A stretch of 64,000 nucleotides of DNA from Pomphorhynchus laevis (GCA_012934845.2 WNNJ02000599.1:332932-396931); one strand, 5' to 3'; shown: positions 23,530-35,611, counted from the stretch's first letter. Program-made: numbers and translations. The notes: generated from the sequence alone by a model not told the origin.

Positions 23530-25660
23530 AAATAAGCACAGGTGTACTGTAAAAATTCAGAGCCTACATCAATTTTTTTGTATTATTATAATTTCATTGC
23601 TAAAGGTCAATTTTACAGAAAGTCAAAAAATTATTAATAATTAAAACAATTCATTATACATGCAATAATCATAAAATTGTCTGCTTATAAAATTTTGTTT
23701 TGTTTTAGATGCATGATTAATGAATTATTAATTTATTCTATACTACAAATATGGGACACATTTAAAATAATGATTGCTTTATGATTAAATATTAATTATA
23801 ATATTTTTTATGATTTTTTACAAAATACGTGCAATAAAAGATTCCGTCAAATAAGATTGCAATTAACAATTACATATATGATTAGTTATCAATATTTTTA
23901 AATATTGTTTGTTATCTACATCTATTAATTTCTTTAAATTCTTTCTTGGTGTAAAATTAACTGCCTTTGCAATTTTGATCGAAATACTGATTCGTAGCTT
24001 TTTAATATTATGTCCATACATAATAAATCCACAAATCTGGATATTTTGTGGCTATAAGAGTTGCCGTTTGCTTTAACACCCTGTTAGTGGTAGATCAACT
24101 ACTTCCTATAATATAAAAAATAATTATGAAAATATCCTTTTTCTATTTTCACTACACGTTCCGGTTGACATTCTCCAGTTTTCATTGTACTTTAATAGTT
24201 CCTTTGCAATTTTTGAAGAATATGTTGGCAAAGAGTATTGAAATAGCAAATGTCCGTAAAGGTCGCGGCAACACATTTCCATAAAGTTCATTGCAAGCGA
24301 TATCTGCTTGCAATATATCTGCCTGCAATACACACACGTGCATATCGATCTCTAGTTGATGTGGTATTTTCATATGCCAAAGTATGTTCTTCCTACCCAC
24401 AGAAATAACACTCGTTCAGTGATATGTTTTGATAACAAAATAACTTTTCGATAAAAAAATTATTTGTAATAAAAATTTAAAAATAAATTAATTTTATAAA
24501 ATAATTATAAAAATAATTATAGCATGCTTCGAAATAATTTTTTATCGTATAAAGTTAAAAACATTTGTTTAACATGGCAAAGAAAACATTTGTTTAACAT
24601 CTGTGAATATTCTACAATTACATAAAACTTTTATCCTTAGTATTCCAATCATATCTCACTTATGGGCATCATGAAATTCGTGTGCATCCAGAAGCTTTCT
24701 AAGAGGTTAACCTCATTAAGTTGTAACCTTATTCCGTGATCTGTATTCCTATTTTCTGTAAATACTTATTTAATTCATCCCTCGTTTATCCATCAATGCA
24801 AGATTGACTCTTTAATTTATAATTTATATATCGTTATTCGTTTTCGATACTAATATTTCGGATTTATAAACCTCCATAATTATATGTTAAAAGTATAATG
24901 GTTCAAGTTTAATCATCCAACCCATGTAAACCTAGGCCACTCATCAATGTTATATTTAACAATTCATGATCTAGATATTTTAAAAATTCACTACTAACAT
25001 ATGACATCATCAAAAGATAGATTCATTGATATTGAAAAACACTCGCAACCAATACATATGCGGCGAATAATTTCATCATCAATCATTTCTACAATTTATT
25101 TACCTTCGTAATCTGTTAGACTATTTTTATTTTTGTTTGATTTCCCAAGTATGCTTATGTGCCAATAAAGCTGCCCAGTAGCTTTAACCTCTTCAATCCT
25201 CCCGAAGAATTCCAACCCCACGAATTTATTTTGGAATTTTGTCACACATTTTTGCATCAATAGTATGCACTTTTCTTGATTAACACTGTTTACAAAAAAG
25301 ACCCACAACACTTAAAAGTATGTAAATTCATTTATATCTCCAACAATAACAATAACATCTACAAATAGTTAATGAGTTCGGAGCTGACTATCGAAACTTG
25401 AAATTAATAGCACTGTTGCGAATAGTTAATCAACGAATACACATTTTTGACGTAAATAGTATGCACTTTTCTAAATTACAAATGTTTACAAAAGAAGAAC
25501 CACAACACTTAAAAGCATGTAAATTCATTTATATTTCCAACAACAACATCTACGAATAGTTAATGAGTTCACAGCTGACTATCGAAACTTGCAAATTAAT
25601 AGCACTGTTGCGTAATTCCATGTTTTTATTTTAAGGAATAAGAATACTGTCCGTGCAAGA
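23530..25660. other. myosin intron, little recognised
   Basis: No known gene is identified. Two overlapping minus-strand open stretches at 24,124-24,400 include YSSKIAKELLKYNENWRMS, which looks protein-like but matches no family I know. A 71-codon minus-strand stretch at 25,096-25,311 is likewise unassigned. Near-tandem duplicates of about 196 bp occupy 25,230-25,615. Confidence 0.4.
25230..25615 (+). repeat. two-copy direct repeat, ~196-bp period
   Basis: Blocks such as AGTATGCACTTTTC, AAATTCATTTATAT and ATAGTTAATGAGTTC occur twice, about 196 bases apart. The first copy overlaps the minus-strand open stretch at 25,096-25,311. Just upstream of the ~325-bp satellite. Confidence 0.65.
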
Positions 25661-25754
25661 ACAGGCAGTGCATACTTCCAGTGTGATATTCGTATCAAAC
25701 TGATAAGTCATTGTTAGTTTACGCAGCCGTCTACCGGTCCTCTCTGCATCCAGC

Positions 25755-25845
25755 AGTGAAGGTATCCGGTACTGATGAGTCTAAACAATGACAAAACGGT
25801 ACAGCATTATGCTGTGTTTAGTTTTTTGTTTTCTTTCAGTTCACT
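25755..25845 (+). ncRNA. hammerhead ribozyme-like, satellite unit 1
   Basis: Stem I outer helix AGTGAA (25,755) with TTCACT (25,840-25,845), an inner UA/UA pair next to the core, core CTGATGA (25,772-25,778), stem II GTC/GAC with loop TAAACAAT, then AAAAC where GAAAC is expected, and stem III with ACAGCAT/ATGCTGT closing on GTTT. The likely cut site is after GTT. The missing core G (G to A in a CpG context) should inactivate it. Confidence 0.7.
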
Positions 25846-26080
25846 ATCCCTGACGTCATAATCTGCTGAAAATGAGAGTTATTGATATTACAATAGTGAT
25901 TTGGTGACACTACGTGCCCAGTTATTGCGCTTTTACTCGTATTTTTTAACGCACACTGGTGGAAATTCTTTCTACTTATCACAGAGCCAGTCAGTGTATA
26001 CTTCTTGTGTGATATTCGTATCACACTGATGAGTCATTGTTAGTTTACACAACCTTCTACCGGTCCTTTCTGCATCCAAC

Positions 26081-26171
26081 AGTGAAGGTATCCGGTACTT
26101 ATGAGTCTAAACAAAGACGAAACGGTACAGCATTATGCTGTGTTTAGTGTTTTGTTTTCAGTCAGTTCACT
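26081..26171 (+). ncRNA. hammerhead ribozyme-like, satellite unit 2
   Basis: Same fold as unit 1: AGTGAA/TTCACT outer stem I, stem II extended to GTCT/AGAC, intact GAAAC, and stem III ACAGCAT/ATGCTGT. Here the first core strand reads CTTATGA, with one conserved G changed to T. Units 1 and 2 are damaged at different core positions, so the ancestor had an intact core. Confidence 0.7.
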
Positions 26172-26398
26172 ATCCCTGACGTCATATTTGCTGAAAATGA
26201 GAGTTATTAATATTACAGTAGTGATTTGATGACTACGTGCGCAGTTATTGCGCTTCTACTCGTATTTTTTTTACGAAAACTGGTGGTAATCCATTGTAGT
26301 TTTGAGGACCAGCCAATATATACTTACCGTATGATATTCGTATCACACTGATGAGTCATTGTTAATTTACACAACCTATCGGTCATCTCTGCATTCAA

Positions 26399-26484
26399 CA
26401 GTAACCGGTACTGATGAGTCTAAACAGTGACAAAACGACACAGCATTATGCTGTGTTTAGTTTTCTATTTTCTTTCAGTTCACT
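26399..26484 (+). ncRNA. hammerhead ribozyme-like, satellite unit 3
   Basis: Core CTGATGA (26,411-26,417), stem II GTC/GAC, AAAAC in place of GAAAC, and stem III CAGCAT/ATGCTG. The outer stem I arm AGTGAAGG is deleted in this copy, while TTCACT remains. Confidence 0.6.
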
Positions 26485-26510
26485 ATACTTGACGTAAATT
26501 TCTAGTATCC

Positions 26511-27300
26511 TGCACTTCTGTTTTACTGACTAAATTCTTAGAGTGTTAACTATGAATTGATTCATTTCCAAAAGCAGTCTAAAATAAACTTAATCAGCCA
26601 GCATTCACACCGGATGGTCCAGCTGACCCGCAAGTTTGTCGTTCGTGCCACTTTTTTATCTCCTTGATTTTAAATATAATACCTGGAATTTTGATTTTCT
26701 ATATAACAAACTATGTTTGCGTTTAAATTAAATGCATTGTCGATGTGTGACTCATTTAAATGCATTTCCTTTAGGTGTTGTTAAAAAATAAATTTTCCAT
26801 TTACTCTAAAAATATTCAAAATGCTAAAATATTCATCATAATTTATTAAGATATCGACCATAATATTTTCCTTAAATGATATTTCTCAGAATTTATGTTT
26901 CTCATTTTTCTAGTAATTCTTGAGATTGAAATTCTCTTCGTCTTTTAATTCGTATTTCTAAATTTTTGAGATTATGACTTATTTTTCTATTTGCTGTTTG
27001 CTATAAAAGAAGTTGATAATGATCGTTACCTTCATTTGACGATGAATACTATGTTTAATTTTACAATTAAAGTGCTTATAATAATCATTGAGTTGATATG
27101 TTTTTTTGTTGGCAGTGAAAACAATAAGGTACAGGTTGTTAGAAATCCAATGAGCCATCTAAAAAATATAGACTCTTTAAATGCTTCGGAAGATAAACAG
27201 TCTTATTAATTATAACTCAGTGTAACTTTGTCATTCTCGTATTGCAAGGATCTAGTGATCACATATTCGTTTACTAGTATCATTTTGTACAATAAAGTTG
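26511..27300. other. myosin intron, no gene seen
   Basis: AT-rich. One open stretch on the plus strand (26,991-27,209) includes a hydrophobic run but nothing recognisable. Confidence 0.4.
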
Positions 27301-27301
27301 G

Positions 27302-28313
27302 ATGTATTTAATTGATTTCGACGATTCGGTGCTCTACAAGTTGTGCAAGTATTCCATACTTTCCACACTTACAAGCTTTGTATGTTGCTTACTTTCTTTT
27401 TCTTCAGCGTTTGTTCCGCTTCGTTACAGAATCCGCCTTGTTGACCAAATGCTTCCACTTTTCTGTCTTTTGCGCATTCTTCCGTTACCTCAGCTACTAT
27501 CATACAACCAGGTCTATCCCGCTCTTTATGACGGTGATTGTGATTGCGCTGATTACATGACCAAACCACTGTAATAGAGATTCCCGTAATTTTTCCTCAA
27601 TCGGCTGGACTCCAAACCTTTTCGGATAATTTTGTTTCTTACCTGATCGAGTAGTATGATGCTGCCCATCCACCTCAGCATTCACATTTCCATCGCTGCT
27701 AATTTGTGTGCGGTTTCGTTTGTAGCAGGCCAGCACTCTGATCCATATATTGCGACTGAGCGAATGACGGTGCGGTATATCGTTGATTTAAGATTATCTG
27801 GCATTTTCTTATCACATATTACGCCAGTCATCGCAAGCCATTTTGCCCACCACAGTTGATCCTCCTAGTGATCTCAACTGCAATCGATCCGTCTGATGCT
27901 ACGGTGCTGCCCAGATATGGAAAGTCCTCTTTCGTTTTAATCATAATATCATATATCTGGAAGTTATCTGCTGCGAAATCTCCTGTGATCAGCATAACTG
28001 TCTTCTTAAGATATACGTGTAGGCCGTATTTTTCCTGCTGGTCCTTCGACGGACGGACATGTAGCTCCAATTTCTTTAAATCCTCGGATGCAACCATTAC
28101 ATCATCAGCGTACAGGAGCGTCCTCGGAACAGGCCATTGTAGGTCGCTAGTGATTGCATTCATAACTAGGGTGAACAGGAGGTGTGATAAAACGGATCCT
28201 TGGTGTACTCCTACATTTATTTGGAATGACTGTGACAGTTCAACGGCGGATTTCACTTTACTCACCGAGTGCGTGTATATGATCTTTACCCACTCAACAA
28301 TCTTTTCTTGCAC
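27302..28313 (-). pseudogene. RTE-type LINE, C-terminal RT half
   Basis: Minus-strand relic with GVHQGSVLSHLLFTLVMNAI (motif B), TLLYADDVMVA (motif C), YLGSTVASDGSI, and after frameshifts IYRTVIRSVAIYGSECWPAT near 27,740-27,800 and a final WFGHV segment near 27,550. This order (RT, then the YGSECW-type C-terminal block) is that of RTE elements, which are common in nematodes and other animals. Frameshifts near 27,830 and 27,700 and several stops make it non-functional. The endonuclease end is absent here. Confidence 0.85.
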
Positions 28314-28898
28314 ATTATGTCGTCGTTAGTTAGTAAGCAACATTATGATTGTTGCTTACTGTCCATTATAACTACAAACACAACTTTACGAAGAAGGTTT
28401 AACACCAACCATTGTTTTTCTACAAATTATTTGCTCTAATATCTTTTTAATCAACTAGTTTGTTTATTTTATTGGATTTATTTTAACTTTTGTGTTCCAG
28501 CGGTTGAAACTTTTAGTTTTTGTTAATAATTGATCAGCAAACATTACATAATTGCATAATATTATATAATATTAAAATATTGTATAATTATATTAATATT
28601 ATATAATTATGATAATTGAATATTTAACTTAAGACTCTATTCATTAAATTCTCAGCCATCCGTATCGGATCCACGACTGGTTATCCCCGAATGGATTTGC
28701 TGTCCGTGCTTATATAGTTAAATTAAATTATAATTTAACTATATAAATAATAAATTTGAATTATAATCTAAATTATAATTTAATTATATAAATAATTTTA
28801 ATTTAAATAATTATAATTATATAATTATTAATAATTATATAATGATTATATAATTATTGAGTTAAAACTATCTTCTTATCTCTATTAACTACTTACAA
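28314..28898. other. AT-rich spacer with a 15-bp-arm hairpin
   Basis: No coding region. It holds TATATAGTTAAATTA and its exact reverse complement at 28,711-28,745 with a five-base loop, then AT tracts up to the minisatellite at 28,899. Confidence 0.5.
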
Positions 28899-28973
28899 CA
28901 ACCATCGACGACAACCTTCGACGGCTACCTTCGACGGCAACCTTCGACGACAACCATCGACGACAACCATCGG
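28899..28973 (+). repeat. 13-bp minisatellite in a retroelement leader
   Basis: Five full units and a partial sixth of CAACCATCGACGA (variants with CTTCGACGG). It ends about 40 bases before the family B start codon at 29,012 and is GC-rich in AT-rich surroundings. Its unit sequence is unrelated to the 15-bp array at 7,824, but it has the same position relative to the same kind of element. Confidence 0.85.
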
Positions 28974-29011
28974 TTGAAAAATTGATTGGTTGAAAAATTT
29001 GAGGTTGAAAA

Positions 29012-31913
29012 ATGACAAAAGGAAAGCCTGATGTGGTTGTAAAATGCTGTACATGTTCGGTCCTGCAGCGCGTTGCAAAGGTTGTCGCTGTGCAAAGAGT
29101 AATAAACGATGTTTTAACTGCGCTGCCCCAAATTGTTGCAATAAAAATACTGGTTGTTCAGAGTAATAACGTGAGTCCCGAAGTTTTATACAATATAAAT
29201 GGCACAATGCCCAGTATGGGAGGGCATGCTAACGAATTTGTACTAGGATTAGTTTATGAAGAAATTTCAAAATGGAAACCAAATCAATTTAATTTGCCGA
29301 GGTGCAATGAAAGTAGGTTATTCATCAATGTCTTGACGCAGTTGATTAATGAAGCCTGTTTGGATACGGATGATGGTAGTGCACTGCAAAAAGTCACAAT
29401 AGTGAGTCAATGCATTCTTAAAAGATTAAAGTCCAGGAAGGTTAGTTTGATAAGACAGGCTATGAAAGGTGTATCGAGAGGTGGAATTCCGATAATTGGA
29501 GTGAGCTTATAGCTGAAGCTCGTTATCTACAATCGACTAGAAAAAGCAGAGAGTGTATACAAGCTTCTATTGATTGGAAAGTATCGTTTATACGCTCTAT
29601 GCAAAAGGGTGATACCAAAGCAGCAATTAAATCTTTGGAAGACGCTTCAGATGGATCGTATCTGAATCCCGATGAATTCATAGGATCTTCAACCGTACGA
29701 CAGTTGCTGGAAAGCAAACATCCAGAAGGAGATTGCGTATATGTAGAAGGTGTGATGACTTGTCTGCATCCTAACTTACTGCCATTTCATCCAGTGATGT
29801 TTGACAAGATTGATGCTGAGAGTATTATTACAGAGGCCCGACGCACTCGCGGTTCCGCAGGGACCTTTGGGGTAGATGCTTCTACATGGAAACAAATGTT
29901 AACTTCTTTTGATAGAGATTCAATGGCGTTGGCTGATGCATTGGCCGGTTTAACAAGAAGACTTGTATCAGCTATTGTACTAAAAGGTTCAACTACATCA
30001 CTTGTAGCCTCCAGGTTAATCGCAGTTACAAAGAATAAGGGAATCCGACCCATAGGGGTGGGCGAGGTGTATCGTCGGATTATTTCAAAGGTGACTCTCA
30101 GAACAATTTCTATGCATATTCAGAGCGTCGCTGATACTATGCAATTGTGTGCAGGACAAAGATGTGGAGCGGAATACATAGTACGTAGTTTACGGTCGTC
30201 TCTAATAGAAAAACATGATTCTTGTATGCTTCTAATTGACGCAAAGAATGCATTCAATTGTGTAAATCGTAAGATGGCACTAGCAAACATGAAAAATTTA
30301 TGTCCGCCTTTGCTTAATGTGTTAAGGAACATGTTGTATTCGGAGGATCCTATGATGATAGGAGACGATATAATATTGTTTCGCGAAGGGTTCACACAGG
30401 GTGATCCTCTGTCTATGGTTGCATTCGCGGCTTCTACAATTCCTTTAATATTGCGTTTAAAGGAGGCCTTTCCGTCTGTTCAACAGATGTGGTATGCAGA
30501 TGATGTATCTTGCATTGGGGAGGCGGGTGTTCTTTACTAATATTTTGAAATGATGAAGGACATTGGTCCGTATTATGGTTTTTACATCAATACTCAGAAA
30601 TGCCAGTTAATCTCTTGCTCTAATAATGATATAGCAAGGTCAATATTTGCGGGTAGTGAAATTCTAGTTGCACACCAAGGCGCTGAAGTTCTTGAGTGTC
30701 CAATCGGATATGACGACTATGAGCGGAAATGGGTGGAACATAAGGTTGATAAATGGAGTAAGATGGTTATATGCTTATCGGAAATATCCGAAACATGTGC
30801 TCAACAGACGTATATAGCCTTCATCTTTGCGTTACAACATAAATGAACATATGTTTTTCGTGCGTGCGAATGTGAAAAATCATGGTTACAATTACTAGAA
30901 TTGGAAATAAGAAAAAGCTTATTGCCGGGGATACTGGGGATGAGTGAAATTACGGAGGACATAAGGCAATTAGTTGAACTTCCTACATCTAGCGGAGGCA
31001 TGGGGATTTTAAATCCTTGCGAGCTGGTAATCCAGGAATAGAATTGGTCTAAAAAATGTGTTTATCTTTATTAAATGGATACTTAGGACAAGAATTACTT
31101 GAGGAACAAACACTGGTGAATATCGGAAGTCGAGGTGAAAAGAAGATTTTTAACGATTAAAAACACAGTAAGATTATTGCAGAACTGGATAATTACACAA
31201 AAAATGCCTTAATTCATGCATCAGAAAAAGGCGCATCAACCTGGTTATCTTTCAAGGATTAGCGAAGATAGACAGTATTGTCTAAATAATCATCAGTTTT
31301 ATGATGGGCTTGCCGCTAGATATGGATGGCAATTAAAAGACGCTCCGACAAAATTTGTTTGTGGGGAACTTAACAACGTATCGCACACACTATCTTGCGA
31401 AGCAGGAGGATTTACAATTGTTCGACATAATGTGATGCGCGACATTATTGCAGGTATGTTATCTGCAACATGTAAGGCTATTAAAATTGAGCCGGTCCTA
31501 CTTCCTGTTGGGTCTTCTTACAATTTTGATAGAATAACAACGTGTAAGAATATGAATACACGGCTTGATGTTGCATGTAGTGGTTTGTACGGGGATTCGA
31601 CAGAGCGGTCTTTTCTTGACATTTGTGTTTATAACGTTCATGCTCCATCGTATGCCAATCGAATTCCTCATAGTTTGTTTGAGTATCATCACAACAGAAA
31701 GCAGGCCAAATATTTAGAGCGAGTATATAGGGTCGACCGTGCTTTATTTATTCCGGTTATTTTTTTCATCGTCGGGCGGAATCAGTAGAGAGTCATATGC
31801 ATTGCTTAAGAGAATAGCGTCAATACAAGCTTTAAGAGGGGACAATAACTACAGTGATTGTATCGCTACGTCACGTCGAAATATCGGGTTTGGTCTAATA
31901 AAATCAAATTGTT
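29012..31913 (+). pseudogene. REL-endonuclease non-LTR retroelement, family B, second long copy
   Basis: Same architecture as 8,132-11,177. The Cys-rich finger begins KCCTCS and continues one frame over (ARCKGCRCAKSNKRCFNC), so one base is missing near 29,060. Frame changes again near 29,467. RT: GIRPIGVGEVYRRIISK, LLIDAKNAFNCVNR (motif A), EGFTQGDPLSMVAFA (motif B), MWYADDVSCIG (motif C). Then a TAA at 30,538, a TGA at about 30,844 (probably an old TGG), and the nuclease part from 31,216: CGELNNVSHTLSCEAGG, RHNVMRDII, TRLDVACSG, SFLDICVYN. The last codons (to about 31,913) need another frameshift near 31,770. It is noticeably diverged from the copy at 8,132, so these are old, separate insertions. 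Confidence 0.87.
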
Positions 31914-31993
31914 AGTGTTTTCGATGCCGTCGTCAGAGGTCTGAAGAGATATAACTAGAATGTATTTATAATGAGGTCAAACTTTTTGTCTAG

Positions 31994-32677
31994 TATTTGA
32001 CTATTTGATTTGTATTGTGCTCAATGTAATGTTGTGTAATAAATATTTTCTTTCAAAAAAGTAAAAAAAATATTATTATTAAAAAATAATATTATTAAAA
32101 AAATATGGACAGAGAATTGTGGAAATCGAAAATGCCATGTTTGCTCCGGTGACGTTCTCGAGCGCAGATGGAATTGGACCAGAAGCGGACAAGCTACTGA
32201 AATTTATCGCAAGAAAGAAGGCGGATCGAGGAATCTCAAATTATCCACGAGAAATACGACAACTGCGCGCGAAAGTGAGCATCACGTTGGCGTCCCTAGC
32301 ATCATTATGCATTCGCGCTACAAGACATCTAGCACCAATTTCGATGTGGACACAGTTCGGATGCGATCGCGAATCTTGAGTCCAATGATTAATAAGTCCA
32401 ATGATAGACTCATTGTCCATTCTCGCTGAAAGACATCCAGCACCAATTTCGATTTGGGCACAGTTCGGATGCGATTGCGAATCTTGAGTTTAATGATTAA
32501 TAAGTCCAATGATTAATAATAACTGATTAATAAGAATATTGAGGACAAAATATGACTACTAATAGGCCCATTTGCGGGAACCAAATTTTGTAATTGTCAC
32601 AAGAATATATATTTAACTATTTGATTTGTCTTGTGTTCAATGTAATTTTGTGTAATAAATATTTTCTTTCAAAAAAG
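31994..32677 (+). repeat. 68-bp target-site duplication flanking an inserted element
   Basis: 31,994-32,061 and 32,610-32,677 match at 64 of 68 positions. Between them lies a 5'-truncated family B fragment ending in its own 3' tag (32,565). After the right copy the outer element's own tag follows (32,704). The simplest reading is that one family B element inserted into the 3' UTR of another and duplicated 68 bp of target. Confidence 0.75.
32105..32582 (+). pseudogene. 5'-truncated family B element inserted in another
   Basis: Encodes only the last ~80 residues of the family B protein: IENAMFAPVTFSSADGIGPE and then ADKLLKFIARKKADRG, which aligns with the C-terminus of the 8,132 element (IERSRFMPLVF). 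The stop is at 32,379. A 108-bp tandem duplication follows (32,324 and 32,432 start the same block). It ends with the 3' tag at 32,565-32,582. Confidence 0.8.
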
Positions 32678-32703
32678 ATTATATAATTATTTAAATTTTT
32701 ATA

Positions 32704-32719
32704 GCCATTTGAGGGAACC
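32704..32719 (+). other. 3' tag of the outer family B element
   Basis: GCCATTTGAGGGAACC, the same tag as at 11,210, placed after the right-hand 68-bp duplication. It appears to be the displaced 3' end of the 29,012-31,913 element. Confidence 0.65.
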
Positions 32720-34843
32720 TATTAATGCTGTATTTCAAATAAATAATATTGTATTTTTAAAAAAATATTATATAAATATATTATTATAGTATTTGAGACA
32801 TATAATTATTATATAATTATGAAACCGCAAGATGAAGTGTTTAGTTTGGTGTTTATTAATTATAATGTTTATTAATATAATTCGTTTTTTGTACAATTAT
32901 TGGTTTTCTATAAATGGCCTTTAGCAAATTAAACTAAATAAATAGTTTTAATTAGACATTGGTTCTATTGTTTTTCCTTTAATATTTTAGCTTTTTAAAT
33001 AAATCATAATTTTAATAATTAAATTCGTAAACTAATTAAATTTAATCACTTAATTTTTATTTGGCATTATGAAAATTCGTGCATTAATAGAAATACAATT
33101 TTTGAACAGAACAAACGTTTACAAACAACTAATTTATACCACTTAGCAGAGAATTATTAGTTATGAAATGCAAAAGTATAAGAATTATTAGTTATGAAAT
33201 TGAGTTATAATTATTAGTTATATTGTAATTGAGTATTAAAAGAATGATATTATATTATAAGATTGATTTCGTTACAGGTCCTCCGTCGGAAAGCACGAAA
33301 GAATTCATCTCAGTATTATGTACTTGACCAAAGGATAGGGAGAATAGATTTTTTTATTGAAATTGAATTTTCGATAGCTAACTGCTATCAACAGGATAAA
33401 ATTATATAATCAGTTTCAAAAAATTGCTAGTTATTTGATGATTACCAAATAACAAAAGTTCGAACGATTAGTCGTGGCCTTTTTTAATAAAACATTAAAC
33501 TGAAATTCACAATTAAAACCAAAATGAACAAAAGACAACAACATAGATAAAAACACAAGAGTAATCACAATGACAAAAGAAAAAATGCAAAACAAAATTA
33601 ATTGTCAGATTGATTAAAAGCAGTAAATAATTTTAAATAAAGAATAAGCTACAAACTACAATTACCGAATATTTGTTATTAAATTAATAAATGGTTAAAA
33701 AAGTAACTTATTATTGAACAATTTATTGTATATAAAATGCTTTTTGTAACGTTGAAGAACGTTATTCTTAACCAAAAATTACATTACTCTTATCAAACCC
33801 TATTTTATGATCATCATTAAAAGAATTAATGTTTCGTGTTTCTTGTAAATATTTGTTGTTAATGTTATTATCCACATTAGATAGATTAAAACAAAAAAAG
33901 TATTAATTTTCAATAAAGGTGTACTTTCAGCCGATTAGATATTTTTTAAGCAGTGAGATAAACTAAAAATTACCAACACCAACGAATATTTATAAACAGG
34001 TCAAAGCTTTCATCCGATTAACTTTTAGCCGTTTAGGTCCATTTCAAACAGAGAGGTAAACTAAAAATTAGTAACATCAATGAATATATACAGGTCATAA
34101 GAATGCACGGAAGAATTCCCCGCAATTTTTTGTAATGAAATATTTTTACATTTTTATGTTATTCCTGTAATTGTAAACGGCGGTAATTTAAGATTTCAAT
34201 TGGATTTGTTACCGGTCATCATTGCATTCTCATCACGTGGTGCAATATGAATTGATTCCATAAACATTATAATAACTAGCATATTATCAATACAAATAGA
34301 GTCTTTCATGTTAAAATCTATTGCGTGATCTGTTTCATATGTTAAATTAAAATATAAATGTGTAATATAACTTAAATATGTGAATAATAACAATATGTGA
34401 TTCATATATGAATCACATATGTGTTAAATAATCAATATATGTTTCATATGTGATTGGCTATTGTATACGCTGTATCACCGCGTTTGACAGCATATTTATG
34501 TTGTTTAATTCACGTTGTTAATAGCCGTTTGGTTTAGCAACATACACACACGAAATTTTTTTTACATAGAATGCCTTGTCCTCGTAGTGGCCTTTAAGTT
34601 TATCTTAAAATGCCTGTTTGTATAGTCATTCTTTTACAGTAAATAAAGATCAATTAAGTTTGATCGTTAAAGATGATTTTTGAGATGATTTATACATGAA
34701 TTTTCAACAAATGTCAGTTAAATTTATGATTTTTGTTTCGGGTTCCCTTTTGCTGTTTTGTAAGCCTTTAGGTTAGTACTCCAACACAAGAGTACTAACC
34801 TAAAGAGTACAATAGCTGTTAAGAGGTTAACAGCTATTTTCAG
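32720..34843. other. myosin intron with hairpins and a hammerhead-like motif
   Basis: No gene recognised. 33,369-33,394 (minus) reads CTGTTGA, a perfect GATAGC/GCTATC hairpin, GAAA: the hammerhead-like layout with one core base changed. Perfect palindromes lie at 34,393-34,420 (28 bp without loop), 34,767-34,804 (15-bp arms) and 34,811-34,838 (12-bp arms). Confidence 0.5.
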
Positions 34844-35600
34844 TTACCATTCCGGGTAGTTTTCAATTATCAATGCATCCAGAACTATATTCCGTTCAGT
34901 AAATTTATGGATGGAACAAATTAGCGCTTGACAGTTAAACAATATCTTGGCCATAGCGTTTTTATATTTGGATAAAATGTTGGAATTCCAGTTAGGATGT
35001 TGCCACGGAATATACGACTTAAGAAATAGTGGCGTTTGTAATTGGTCAACCAATTTGGATATTTTCACGTCGAGAAAGTTGATCCTTTGTTAGAAATCAG
35101 CTTGTATAGCGTCGCATTGTATTGCGGTATTATGCCAGATTAATATACTTGACTAGTTGTATGTTGAGGAATCTGTACGGAGTATCATAAAAACTTCATC
35201 TACGAATCTTCACCACGGGATAAGGTAAGGTATCCGGTCATTTACGTTTGTCTTCCACTCACGCATATATACACTAACCTATGTCCTAATAAAGATATCA
35301 TCGCTATTTCGTTCACTTTGTCGTACATTTGTTTGTCAAATGTGCGACAAAATATGTGACACATCTGTTTGTCAAATGTGCGACAAAATGTCAACTTGTG
35401 GACTAAAATAATAAAGTACTCCATTGTTCAATTGAGAAAATAGTAAATAACAATAGAGAATCGAATAACATTATTCTGATAGGTTTGTAGCGGCTCTCTA
35501 GATGGTCTTGTTTAATGGTATGTTAGTGAACAAAGATTGAATATCTGGTGTCGTAAACATTTGCTTTTCGGCGTAAAATAATCAAAAAAGCGTAGCAGAT
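34844..35600 (-). pseudogene. second Penelope-type RT lineage, fragment
   Basis: Minus strand. A degenerate upstream part (35,240-35,420) is followed by WRFVDEVFMIL (RT motif C in the YVDD position, near 35,190), INFLDVKI, and LQTPLFLKSYIPWQHPNWNS with LFNCQALICSIHKFTERN and NYPEW at the end. This follows the usual order of Penelope-type RTs after motif C but is clearly different from the YIDDICVF family that dominates the window. Stops occur near 35,090-35,170. There is no GIY-YIG domain. Confidence 0.65.
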
Positions 35601-35611
35601 TATTCAAAAAA

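Larger units (their letters stand above)
25660..26510 (+). repeat. ~325-bp satellite, 2.6 units, with hammerhead-like folds
   Basis: Three consecutive copies align over GTCATTGTTA, CTACCGGTC, AAGGTATCCGGTAC and the hammerhead segment (starts about 326 and 322 bases apart). Each unit contains a type I hammerhead-like structure. Known animal hammerhead satellites have a similar size and arrangement, so this is a strong candidate for a ribozyme-bearing satellite, although each copy here has at least one damaged core base. Confidence 0.8.

Noticed and set aside
25836-26024. A further GIY-YIG nuclease fragment on the minus strand
   Set aside because: The SAITGHV...NH pattern is suggestive, but the frame lies across the hammerhead satellite, is not kept in the other units, and lacks the GIY-YIG start.
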